Assembly: GCA_026692905.1 (NCBI GenBank)
Contig: JAPLNL010000128.1
Location: 1 to 35,514, forward strand
Length of the DNA stretch: 35,514 bases
Reading direction: 5' to 3'
Origin: Planctomycetota bacterium
GTDB lineage: Bacteria; Planctomycetota; Planctomycetia; Pirellulales; Pirellulaceae
Shown: piece by piece, positions 22,268-29,995 of the stretch
Position numbering within the stretch: the first letter of the stretch is position 1
How the letters are laid out: every line of letters begins with the position of its first letter
Made by a program: the position numbers and the translations under genes
The notes under the pieces: generated by a model
Seen by the model: only the letters and a program-made list of their open reading frames with translations
The model's database searches: none
Told to the model about the DNA's origin: nothing

Positions 22268-24832
22268 CTACTGATTCACCATATCATCCAATTGGCGGGC
22301 GGCTGTGTGGGTCAAAAACCGGCGCGAGATGTAGTCTCCCAAATCATGTAGCTGCAATGAAAACTCGCGAAGCCTGCTTCTTAAGATGGCTCGTTCCTCT
22401 TTGCCGGTTTCGTCTTTGACAACATCCTCACCTAGCGCATCAGCATCGAAGAGTCGCAAATTGCCGCGGCATTCTGTTAACTTTTTGCGATATCGAGCCA
22501 CCTCGGATTTATCTGCCGCCGGCAAGGCATCCAAATGCTGCATGATCTGAACAAACTGAAAGGCTAAGCCGCGAGGATTCGACGGGTCTACGACAAGCAA
22601 GTCCAGCACTGGACCAATTTCGTAGCTCATCAAATATCGATAGCGGTAGGTCATCGAGCTATCGCAGATGTCGAGCAACGCTTCGAGCACCTGCCGCGAG
22701 CTTTTGGAATACGGAACCAACAGCATCTCGATCAACCGCAACAGGTTTTGGGCTCGATCAATGCGTCTCCCTAAATCGAGAAAATGCCAGCCCGGTCCGC
22801 GAGTCATGCTCTCCGATGCGAGGCCGGCGAAAGCAGACAAGTGACTGATGACTTGATTGAGGGTCGACAACGCTTCCCCCATGCGTTCACGCTGGCCTTG
22901 CCAGGGCACTAGCGACGAATAATCAAGCCTGCTCAAGATTTGCCATGAATCCAAGCTGAGCCTATCTCGAATTGTTTCTGCGTTTCGAAGAATTCGGCTT
23001 GATGCATTCGCGAGACCATCCGACTGACTCTGCTCGAATACAAAGTGAAGAACCGTCTGCCTCATGTCATAGAGAGCCAACGTCTCGTCTTTGGGTGGCT
23101 CGACTGGCAAGTTTGAACTTTCGCAGAGTGCTCTAACGACCTGCCATTGGGAAGGTAGTGAATCGGAGGATACTTCGGATGTGAGTTGAGAACTGCAGTA
23201 TCTAGCATGTTTTGCCATAAACTCCATGCGTTCTGCGAATCGACCGAGCCAAAACATGTGCTCAGCAACACGGCTCGGCAGATCCATGGCGGTGCGTCGA
23301 AGTTCGACATTCTGTTTGCTTCCGCCCAACAGCGTTACCGGTTTGACAGGTCCGTTGTTGAGCACCCAAACATCTTTGCTCATCGAGCCACAGGTGAGAC
23401 TCTCGTCTAGTTTTTCAGGGGAGTCTGCTACTCGAGCCACTCCACCGGGCATAATCTCAAGTCGGTTCTTGGTTGCGCATCCAAAAAGTCGAATCACGGA
23501 AGGCCAAGCCACCACGTGATTGTTTACCCAAGTAGGAGTGCGACTAAACTCTGGAATGGCCGTCGCGACGTATCGCCAAGGAGTTTTTCGTATGTCGTTC
23601 GCGATTGCTTCGCGCTGAAACGAGCTTAGGTGAGCGCCATTGGTCTGAGTTGCAGAATGTCGGACGAAGGAATCACGCAGCAATAGGTTGTCGATGTTCG
23701 CAATGACATACTCCATCGAATCCTTGTCGCCGCACCACCACATGGGCATATTGGGCAATTGCAAATCCTGGTTCAGGAGCACTCGACAAAGACGCGGCAA
23801 AATCGCCGTCACTGCGGGACTTTCGGTCCAGCCTGTACCTAGCCCGTTGGCGAGCAAGACGGTATTGCCACGTTCTGCTTGCGCTAAGCCTGGGATGCCT
23901 TCGCTGGATGACGGGTCGATTTCCAATGGGTCGCACATCGTATCCGGAAGACGTCGCAGGATGCTATCGATGCGAACCAGTCCTCCCAAAGTCTTTAGAT
24001 AAACCGCTCCGCCACGGACGGTTAAATCGGTCGTTTGAGTGAGCGTATAGCCAAGGTATCTAGCGAGATAAGCATCTTCGAAATACGTTTGGCTTTGAAC
24101 ACCAGGCGAAAGCAAAGCCGATCTTGCGTTCTTTTCTCGAATGGGTGATGCGTCTTGCAGGGAGTGACGCAAGGTTCCGAAGAAACCAGCCAAACGTTGA
24201 ACTTGCAGTTTTTGAAAGTCTTCGGACAGAATACGCGACATCGCAATTCGGTTTTCGACGGCGTGGCCGCAACCACTAGGACCTTGAGTCCGATCCGCTA
24301 AAACCTGCCAGCTTCCGTTGCTGCTTCGCGAGATCTGGGCAGCATAGAGATAGAGCTTTCGACCAGCGGAGACGCCTAGCGTGCGTCGAGCGGGACGCAA
24401 GAAAGCCGGGCAGCCATGCACCAATTCGCTAGGAAGAACCCCCTCTGCCAACAAACGTTGCTCACCGTAAACATCTTGCAACAACAAGTCGAGTACTTGC
24501 ATCCGTTGCTGCATGCCCGCGCAAAGAGTGGTCCATTCGGATGCTTCCAGGACGAAAGGAATTGGGTCTAAATCCCACGAGTGCGGCACTCCAGACTTGA
24601 TCTGCTGTCCTGTCGAGGCTGGCGGATTGTCCTTGAGCGATTGCTTTGCCAATCTCCAGCGAACGTAAACCTCAGGCCCAGATAGCCGAGGCTCAACGCC
24701 GATTAAACGTCGGTATGCGGAACGGACTTCACCTTGGTTGTTGGTCAATTCATCGTATGGGCCATCAAATGTCCTGTACGCGGAAAGGAGGTCTGTGATT
24801 GCATCTGCATCCTTGCTATTTGAGTCAGGCAT
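22268..24832 (-). CDS. Circularly permuted ATP-grasp protein fused to an alpha-E domain
   Basis: A protein of about 854 aa fusing two families often encoded separately (COG2308 and COG2307). The ATP-grasp half has LADRTQGPSGCGHAVENRI, GGLVRIDSILRRLPDTMCDP, VLLANGLGTGWTESPA and MPMWWCGD. The alpha-E half begins about residue 514 with SRVAEHMFWLGRFAERMEF. The pair belongs to predicted amidoligase/peptide-forming systems, usually next to a transglutaminase-like protease and proteasome-like genes; none is seen here. ATG 24832 is chosen because AGGAG lies 5 nt upstream. A GTG at 24913 would add 27 residues and start 3 bp after the upstream stop. Confidence 0.88.
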   Translation of the reverse strand: MPDSNSKDADAITDLLSAYRTFDGPYDELTNNQGEVRSAYRRLIGVEPRLSGPEVYVRWRLAKQSLKDNPPASTGQQIKSGVPHSWDLDPIPFVLEASEWTTLCAGMQQRMQVLDLLLQDVYGEQRLLAEGVLPSELVHGCPAFLRPARRTLGVSAGRKLYLYAAQISRSSNGSWQVLADRTQGPSGCGHAVENRIAMSRILSEDFQKLQVQRLAGFFGTLRHSLQDASPIREKNARSALLSPGVQSQTYFEDAYLARYLGYTLTQTTDLTVRGGAVYLKTLGGLVRIDSILRRLPDTMCDPLEIDPSSSEGIPGLAQAERGNTVLLANGLGTGWTESPAVTAILPRLCRVLLNQDLQLPNMPMWWCGDKDSMEYVIANIDNLLLRDSFVRHSATQTNGAHLSSFQREAIANDIRKTPWRYVATAIPEFSRTPTWVNNHVVAWPSVIRLFGCATKNRLEIMPGGVARVADSPEKLDESLTCGSMSKDVWVLNNGPVKPVTLLGGSKQNVELRRTAMDLPSRVAEHMFWLGRFAERMEFMAKHARYCSSQLTSEVSSDSLPSQWQVVRALCESSNLPVEPPKDETLALYDMRQTVLHFVFEQSQSDGLANASSRILRNAETIRDRLSLDSWQILSRLDYSSLVPWQGQRERMGEALSTLNQVISHLSAFAGLASESMTRGPGWHFLDLGRRIDRAQNLLRLIEMLLVPYSKSSRQVLEALLDICDSSMTYRYRYLMSYEIGPVLDLLVVDPSNPRGLAFQFVQIMQHLDALPAADKSEVARYRKKLTECRGNLRLFDADALGEDVVKDETGKEERAILRSRLREFSLQLHDLGDYISRRFLTHTAARQLDDMVNQ

Positions 24833-24916
24833 CCATGCTCCTATTGATGGAATTGTTTTGTTATCAAAGTTGGATAATCCGGTTGCGTTGAGGAATGCAG
24901 GCAGATCTTGCACTGC

Positions 24917-25507
24917 CTAATTGGCGTAACGAGCAAGTATTTTCCGTGCTTGTTCAAGCAAAGGCGGGATGGTATTCCCAATTTCCGGCATGGCGTTTAT
25001 CTGGTCGATTAGGGGATTAAGCTTTTTCATTTGCTCGAGGAGCAATTCGTCGATTTTTGACCGTTCGCTGCTCGAGAGTGTTTTGAGTCCAGGCGCCAAC
25101 GTATCGATCTTGGTCACGATCGCTTTGATACCCGGAACAGCACGCTCGGCACTTTCGGAATCCTTGACACCATTGAGATTCGTTAGTAGCTCATCGATGA
25201 TGTCATTCAGGCCTGCACTTATGGTTTTGAAATTCTCAGGCGCAGTAATCGACGCGGGAGCGATTTCTATCATTCGTCGCTGCTGTCCGCGTGTCTCTTT
25301 GGCTACCTCCGAAGGTTCGCTTGCGGCTTTTTTTGGCTCGTTCCTGCCGCTATTGATAAAAAAAATTCCAGCTCCAACGATGGCTGCAATGACAGCGCCA
25401 GGAATGAGTAGTCTGCCTAACCCTTCGCTCTCGATCGGTTCTTCTTCGTCGACTTCGTTCACGTTCACGACTCCGGTTTTGAAAACATTCCCACTTGTTG
25501 CGCTCAA
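24917..25507 (-). CDS. Hypothetical membrane-anchored protein upstream of the ATP-grasp/alpha-E gene
   Basis: A 196-aa protein with an acidic N-terminal tail, one transmembrane segment (about residues 32-52; LIPGAVIAAIVGAGIFFI) and a C-terminal domain that looks all-helical (LNDIIDELLTNLNGVKDSES; KIDELLLEQMKKLNPLIDQI). Residues 55-90 are low-complexity linker. No family is recognised. It is transcribed with the ATP-grasp/alpha-E gene (about 85 bp or less between them), so a shared process is likely. The helical domain could be a scaffold or an extracytoplasmic binding module (inference). Confidence 0.7.
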   Translation of the reverse strand: MSATSGNVFKTGVVNVNEVDEEEPIESEGLGRLLIPGAVIAAIVGAGIFFINSGRNEPKKAASEPSEVAKETRGQQRRMIEIAPASITAPENFKTISAGLNDIIDELLTNLNGVKDSESAERAVPGIKAIVTKIDTLAPGLKTLSSSERSKIDELLLEQMKKLNPLIDQINAMPEIGNTIPPLLEQARKILARYAN

Positions 25508-25840
25508 CTATACCAAATTTGCTATATCAAGTAACTCGGCAATCCTTTCCGGTTTTCTTGACTGTGAGGTGTTGGTAGGTATTTCTAGACTTCCGGAAAT
25601 GGGGAGCCAACTTTAGAGGAACTGAAAAAACGGGAACAAATGGCTGGGCTACGACCAACTTTTTTGCTGATAACGGATTCACGTGGCTAATGCCACCTAT
25701 CGGGTCGCTCCAAACCCGTTGCATTCTGTGTTGACATTGATCATCCGCTCCAACGATTCGATCGATGGCTCCAACAACACATTTCAGCAACAGCCCGATT
25801 CCAAACAATCCATGCTAAAGTATCTCTGGAGAAAATTTCT
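25508..25840. other. Divergent promoter region
   Basis: The region lies between the minus-strand hypothetical gene and the plus-strand DUF1573 gene. No gene is supported. Near its right end, CTGGAG lies about 10 nt before ATG 25841 as a ribosome-binding site. No well-spaced -35/-10 pair was identified with confidence. Confidence 0.4.
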
Positions 25841-26836
25841 ATGCGATCTCTCGTGGCGGCTGCTATTTTTATAGCGGCCTCGTCGACGTCCTTGTCGGCA
25901 AATCAACTTGCAGGTCTTTTCAAAACGACCAATCACGATTTCGGAACCGTTGCGAGGGCTGCGAAAACAGAATTTCGCTTCACCTTCGACAATCCCTACA
26001 ACCAGACGATTCACGTACGTAGCGTTCGGACTTCTTGCGGCTGTACGTCTCCTAGTGTAGAGACCGAGATTGTTCCCCCTGGTGGACGAGGCAGCATCCT
26101 GGCCAAATTCAATACAGGAACCCACACGGGCTCGAAAGCAGCGACTCTTACCGTCACCTTCGATAAACCCTCGTTCAGCGAAGTTCAGTTGCATGTCAAA
26201 GGCTACATCCGTTCCGATGTGGTTTTTCAACCTGGGGAAGCAACATTTGGCGACATTTTGCAAGGGACTTCGAAGTCGATAGAGGTCGGAGTCGACTACG
26301 CGGGGAAACCCGCATGGCAAATCAACAAAGTTACGACTAGCGATCATTTTGTGACCGTAGTTCCGACTGAAGTCTCTCGTCAGAATGGTCGAATTCGCTA
26401 CGCTCTCGCCGTAGCGATCTCAGGTGACGCTCCAGTCGGGCCTTTGGAAAGTGAGATCATCGTTCATACAAACGATCGCAACTTAACCACTGTCCCGCTT
26501 CGTTTGGTGGCGAATATCGCCCCTGAAGTTTCTGTGTCGCCGCAAACGCTTTCGCTTGGCGATATCATTGAGGGCGAACCCATTAAGCAACTGATTGTCC
26601 TGAAAGGGCTTCAACCATTTCTCATCAAATCGGTGGAGAGTAACGAATTTGAAATCGAAGCCAAGCTGAGCGAAGAAACGAAAACTTTGCATGCACTTCC
26701 CTTGATTATTCGTCCGAAGGCTCAGGATTTTGGCAAAGAGATAAAGGGAAAGATCACGTTTTCGACCGATTTGCAAGATCGGCCCCAACTCGATGTCGGA
26801 ACGGTTTTTCGATTGAAATCTACGATTGAGAAGTAG
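25841..26836 (+). CDS. DUF1573 domain protein, secreted
   Basis: A 331-aa protein with a signal peptide (about residues 1-20; LVAAAIFIAASSTSLSA). The DUF1573 domain follows, with the family hallmark HDFGTVARAAKTEFRFTFDN and the conserved SCGCTSP near 65-71, whose cysteines are typical. Additional immunoglobulin-like beta-rich repeats follow, with FQPGEATFGDILQGTSKSIE and VSPQTLSLGDIIEGEPIKQ. DUF1573 is an ASH/MSP-like beta-sandwich of unknown function, widespread in planctomycetes and Bacteroidetes. The gene is monocistronic and followed by a strong hairpin. Confidence 0.9.
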   Translation: MRSLVAAAIFIAASSTSLSANQLAGLFKTTNHDFGTVARAAKTEFRFTFDNPYNQTIHVRSVRTSCGCTSPSVETEIVPPGGRGSILAKFNTGTHTGSKAATLTVTFDKPSFSEVQLHVKGYIRSDVVFQPGEATFGDILQGTSKSIEVGVDYAGKPAWQINKVTTSDHFVTVVPTEVSRQNGRIRYALAVAISGDAPVGPLESEIIVHTNDRNLTTVPLRLVANIAPEVSVSPQTLSLGDIIEGEPIKQLIVLKGLQPFLIKSVESNEFEIEAKLSEETKTLHALPLIIRPKAQDFGKEIKGKITFSTDLQDRPQLDVGTVFRLKSTIEK

Positions 26837-26855
26837 TTTTCGTCAGCAAGCGACT

Positions 26856-26884
26856 GCGGCTACCACTTTTGTCGTGGTAGCCGC
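26856..26884 (+). terminator. Strong hairpin after the DUF1573 gene
   Basis: Perfect 11-bp stem GCGGCTACCAC (26856-26866) / GTGGTAGCCGC (26874-26884) with a 7-nt loop TTTTGTC, starting 20 bp after the DUF1573 stop. No T-tract follows, so it is terminator-like or a repeated intergenic palindrome rather than a canonical intrinsic terminator. Confidence 0.6.
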
Positions 26885-26955
26885 GTCGATCTAGCCTGAA
26901 TATCCAAATTCTTAGCGTACTTGGTTTGACCAATTCTCCGGATACGTCTACTCTC

Positions 26956-27840
26956 ATGAGGTTTCCTAATAACCGAAACGCTAGTTTGATGAACTTGTTC
27001 TATGATGACCGCGACGATTCTGTCCATCAACGACGCGGCAGCCGGATCTTGTATTGGCTGGATGACCTCAACGGGATACCTATTGCTGAGTCGCCGTCAG
27101 ATTCGGACGAAGGCTTTTTCTTTTCCGTTGCAGGTTCGATTTCGGATTATGCGGAATTGGTTGCGGAACGCCCTAATCTTCGAGATCGAGCGGAGGAACG
27201 ACTCCCGCTGATGAGTCTTGCTTCTGTTTTGGATTGCTTGGCAGCCAATTCAGTGGACGTTCCGATGTCTCGCACTTGGCGACTGGCTTGGAATGAACCC
27301 ATTCCTGACGATATTGTTTATCCCTTGTTTGTTCGCGCGTCCGATAGTTCGCTAAAACTAGGCGGAGCAGTCTCGCGAGTCCGAAACGCAAATGAACTGC
27401 TTTTGGAAGCGGAGGAGATTCGCAGACTCCTAGGCTGGAACGCGATGGTAATTGCGAGGGAGTGGAAAGAATGCATGCCTGCTGGCACCGGCACCTATGG
27501 GGTATTGCCTCAAGAAATCCGTGTTTGGGTTGTAGATGGCAAGCCGTTTGCGTGGTCCTTTCAGCATTTAAAGGAAGTACCGATGCCAGCGGGGTTCCCG
27601 CCATCGGCCTCGGACTTGCAACAACTCGCGACGTACGCGGAACGGGTGGCCATCGCATTCGAGTCGCGTTGTTTGGTTGTGGACTTTGCTCGTGAGGTTC
27701 AGCGAGGATGGACCTTTGTAGATGCCGGCTCAGCAAGCTCTGCTACGACCGACCACGAAGGTGTATTCAAGGCAGTTGCCTCGAAATTGCTCGGGAAAAA
27801 GTTCCCTTTTCACTCCGACAAAGTAGGTGGATTGTTCTAG
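26956..27840 (+). CDS. ATP-grasp domain protein (R2K_3-like)
   Basis: A protein of about 294 aa. Recognisable ATP-grasp features are YPLFVRASDSSLKLGGAV (about 134-151), VIAREWKEC, EIRVWVVDGKPFAWSFQ and, at the end, CLVVDFARE...WTFVDAGSAS, matching the nucleotide- and metal-binding strands of the R2K (PF14243-like) ATP-grasp family. Such enzymes form amide or peptide bonds using ATP; the substrate is unknown. The start is uncertain: ATG 26956 is used, while TTG 26926 or ATG 26989 are possible and none has a clear ribosome-binding site. It converges with the GDP-fucose synthase gene, the stops being 2 bp apart. Confidence 0.75.
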   Translation: MRFPNNRNASLMNLFYDDRDDSVHQRRGSRILYWLDDLNGIPIAESPSDSDEGFFFSVAGSISDYAELVAERPNLRDRAEERLPLMSLASVLDCLAANSVDVPMSRTWRLAWNEPIPDDIVYPLFVRASDSSLKLGGAVSRVRNANELLLEAEEIRRLLGWNAMVIAREWKECMPAGTGTYGVLPQEIRVWVVDGKPFAWSFQHLKEVPMPAGFPPSASDLQQLATYAERVAIAFESRCLVVDFAREVQRGWTFVDAGSASSATTDHEGVFKAVASKLLGKKFPFHSDKVGGLF

Positions 27841-27842
27841 GC

Positions 27843-28790
27843 CTATTTGGACCGCAGATCACCTGCCCCTTGCTCTTTCAAAAAGCATTCGTACGTCGAA
27901 ACAATACCCCGTTCTAGTACAATTTTCGGCGCCCAACCTGTGGACCGAATTAGGGTTGTGTCAGTAAGTTTTCTTGGCGTTCCATCGGGCTTCGTCGGGT
28001 CCGTAAGGATTTTTCCGGTGAAGCCAACTGTCTTCGCGACTAAGTGCGCTAGATCCAGGATGCTCACGTCAACACTGGTGCCGACATTAACCCAGTCGGG
28101 AGGATTGTCCAGTTGGCATAGATGAAGAATCGCTTCTGCCAAGTCGTCGACATGCAAAAACTCTCGAAGGGGAGTTCCTGTTCCCCACATCGTTACGGTC
28201 TCGTCACCACGAATTTTCGCTTCATGAAATCGGCGAATAAGACCTGGAAGCACATGACTGTGATCAGGGTGGTAGTTATCTCCAGGGCCATATAAGTTCG
28301 TTGGCATTGCGGAGTGGTACATGACCCCATATTGCTGACGGAAATACTGGCATAGTTTCAAACCTGCGATCTTTGCCAACGCGTATGCCTCATTGGTTTG
28401 CTCCAAGGGACTTGAGAGCAACTCTTGCTCTTTGATCGGTTGAGCCGCCATTCTCGGATAGATACAGGTGCTTCCCAAAAAAAGAAAACGTCTAACGCCA
28501 TTCCGATAGCTGGCATGGATCGTTGCCAACTCTTGTCTCAAGTTATCCGACAAGAATTCGACGGGGAACGTTTTATTGGCGTGAATCCCACCCACCTTAG
28601 CCGACGCGAAAATCACAGTTGATGGCCGGTTCTTTGAAAAGAACTCGTTAACCTGAGACTCTTCGCACAGGTCCAATTCCTTTCGCGTTCGCGTAATGAC
28701 CTCAATGCCCGGAATCGACGCAAGTCTACGGCAAACTGCAGAACCTACCATACCACCATGGCCGGCAACAAAGACAGGAGACTCAATCAT
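27843..28790 (-). CDS. fcl: GDP-L-fucose synthase
   Basis: A 315-aa short-chain dehydrogenase/reductase with the NADP-binding GHGGMVGS at 10-17, [14 protein letters not shown], the catalytic serine in GSTCIYP and Tyr/Lys in [10 protein letters not shown], plus [20 protein letters not shown], all specific to GDP-4-keto-6-deoxymannose epimerase/reductase. It makes GDP-L-fucose for polysaccharide. Normally the partner GDP-mannose 4,6-dehydratase (gmd) is adjacent; none is in the window. It follows the NusG/RfaH-like gene by 88 bp in the same direction, implying co-transcription and antiterminator control. ATG 28790 has no good Shine-Dalgarno sequence. Confidence 0.92.
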   Translation of the reverse strand: MIESPVFVAGHGGMVGSAVCRRLASIPGIEVITRTRKELDLCEESQVNEFFSKNRPSTVIFASAKVGGIHANKTFPVEFLSDNLRQELATIHASYRNGVRRFLFLGSTCIYPRMAAQPIKEQELLSSPLEQTNEAYALAKIAGLKLCQYFRQQYGVMYHSAMPTNLYGPGDNYHPDHSHVLPGLIRRFHEAKIRGDETVTMWGTGTPLREFLHVDDLAEAILHLCQLDNPPDWVNVGTSVDVSILDLAHLVAKTVGFTGKILTDPTKPDGTPRKLTDTTLIRSTGWAPKIVLERGIVSTYECFLKEQGAGDLRSK

Positions 28791-28878
28791 GAATGGGAGA
28801 AAAGCAGCGTGAGGGAAAGATAAGAATACAGACCAAAGATCAACCAGTGCCGATCATAGGATGATGACAGATTCTATG

Positions 28879-29586
28879 TCAAATGGGTTCCAATTGGCAA
28901 TCGTCAAGTGCGACGCTGGCACCTCGTCCCATGTAACGCACCGAGATCAACAATCGAACTTCGTTCTCCCGACGAATGATTGTTCCTTCGAACCCCTTGA
29001 AGACTCCGGTCTTGACTCGCACTTTTTGGCCAGGCTGAAGCCTTAACTCAGGCGCTAAAGGCGAATCCGTAAGAATCAGCCTGCGAATTTGACGTAAATC
29101 GGTTACAAGTTCCAACGAATCCGCGACGGGCATCCACCGACTCACGCTTCCCGTCGAGACCGCTTTGAAGCGGGCCATCTCGTCTCCCATTATGAAGACA
29201 TAGTTCGGAAAGAGCGGTTCTACGCTTGTTCGCATTCTCCCCTGCGGTGAGCGATAACGCCGTGCAATCGTAGGGCCGTAGAAGGGAATCTCAATTTCAA
29301 TCAGTTGCCGCATCAGCTTTTTTTCGAACCTAGCCAGGGTATAAAGTGCCCACCATGTCCCCATCTCCGATAGTGAACTCGCGCCGACCAGGCCCGACTG
29401 AGGTGTCAAAACGGAACTTTCCGTCGCGCCCTTTCCGCTAGACAGCTTTGGTTCAAGGGGATTTTGCTCACCGGCGGTCACGGATTCTCCTGCACCGCAA
29501 TCCAGTCCGGATTCCAACTGTTCTGATTCTGGCTCGTCCAATAAATTGAGCGGCCAAATGTCCTGTTCAGGTTTTAGCAGCGGCAT
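28879..29586 (-). CDS. NusG-like transcription antitermination factor (RfaH/LoaP/UpxY-type)
   Basis: A 235-aa protein. The NGN domain starts about residue 77 (TWWALYTLARFEKKLMRQL), with EIPFYGPTIARRYRSPQGR and FPNYVFIMGD; the C-terminal KOW domain (about 185-235) contains PGQKVRVKTGVFKGFEG. It is a specialised NusG paralogue rather than housekeeping NusG. The 75-residue N-terminal extension (starting MPLLKPEQDIWPLNLLDEPE) resembles that of other planctomycete paralogues, supporting ATG 29586. Such factors load on polymerase in a polysaccharide operon leader; here the only downstream co-directional gene is GDP-fucose synthase. Confidence 0.88.
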   Translation of the reverse strand: MPLLKPEQDIWPLNLLDEPESEQLESGLDCGAGESVTAGEQNPLEPKLSSGKGATESSVLTPQSGLVGASSLSEMGTWWALYTLARFEKKLMRQLIEIEIPFYGPTIARRYRSPQGRMRTSVEPLFPNYVFIMGDEMARFKAVSTGSVSRWMPVADSLELVTDLRQIRRLILTDSPLAPELRLQPGQKVRVKTGVFKGFEGTIIRRENEVRLLISVRYMGRGASVALDDCQLEPI

Positions 29587-29995
29587 GGCAGATTGTCGGA
29601 GTCTTGTCTCAGGCGCAGTTTGGTGGAACGGTTCGGAATGTACGAAAATATTTTTCGTGCGCTGGCCAAAAAATCTATCCCTTTTCTAGCCGGAATGTTA
29701 CCAAAATCACAAACAGTCTTTCCTTGCCCCCCCATCCGGCACGAAAATCGAAATTCGTTTCGAATTGCTCCGTCATTGCAAAGCCTTACTGGGTTGATCT
29801 TTGCAGGAGATCGATTGACGCAAAACAGAGGAATCGATACCCTCCCCGGCGACCAATCGTCGAAAATGCGTAGAATACATCGGTCAAATGGGCTCAAGCC
29901 CACCCCACCCTCATGGGGATTGTTGCTTTTTAATCCAGTCCCGAGTCGGGGGATTGGAAAGATTCCAAGAATCCACTTTCGGACGAATTTTAATA
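29587..29995. other. Divergent intergenic region between the NusG-like gene and secA
   Basis: About 410 bp that must contain the secA promoter and the promoter/leader of the NusG-like operon. Open frames here look spurious (29593-30180 overlaps secA on the same strand in another frame). No secM-like arrest peptide or other secA regulator was recognised, and no ops-like element could be identified with confidence. Confidence 0.45.

Noticed and set aside
28861-29046. 61-codon plus-strand frame antisense to the NusG-like gene
   Set aside because: Shadow of the conserved KOW domain on the other strand.
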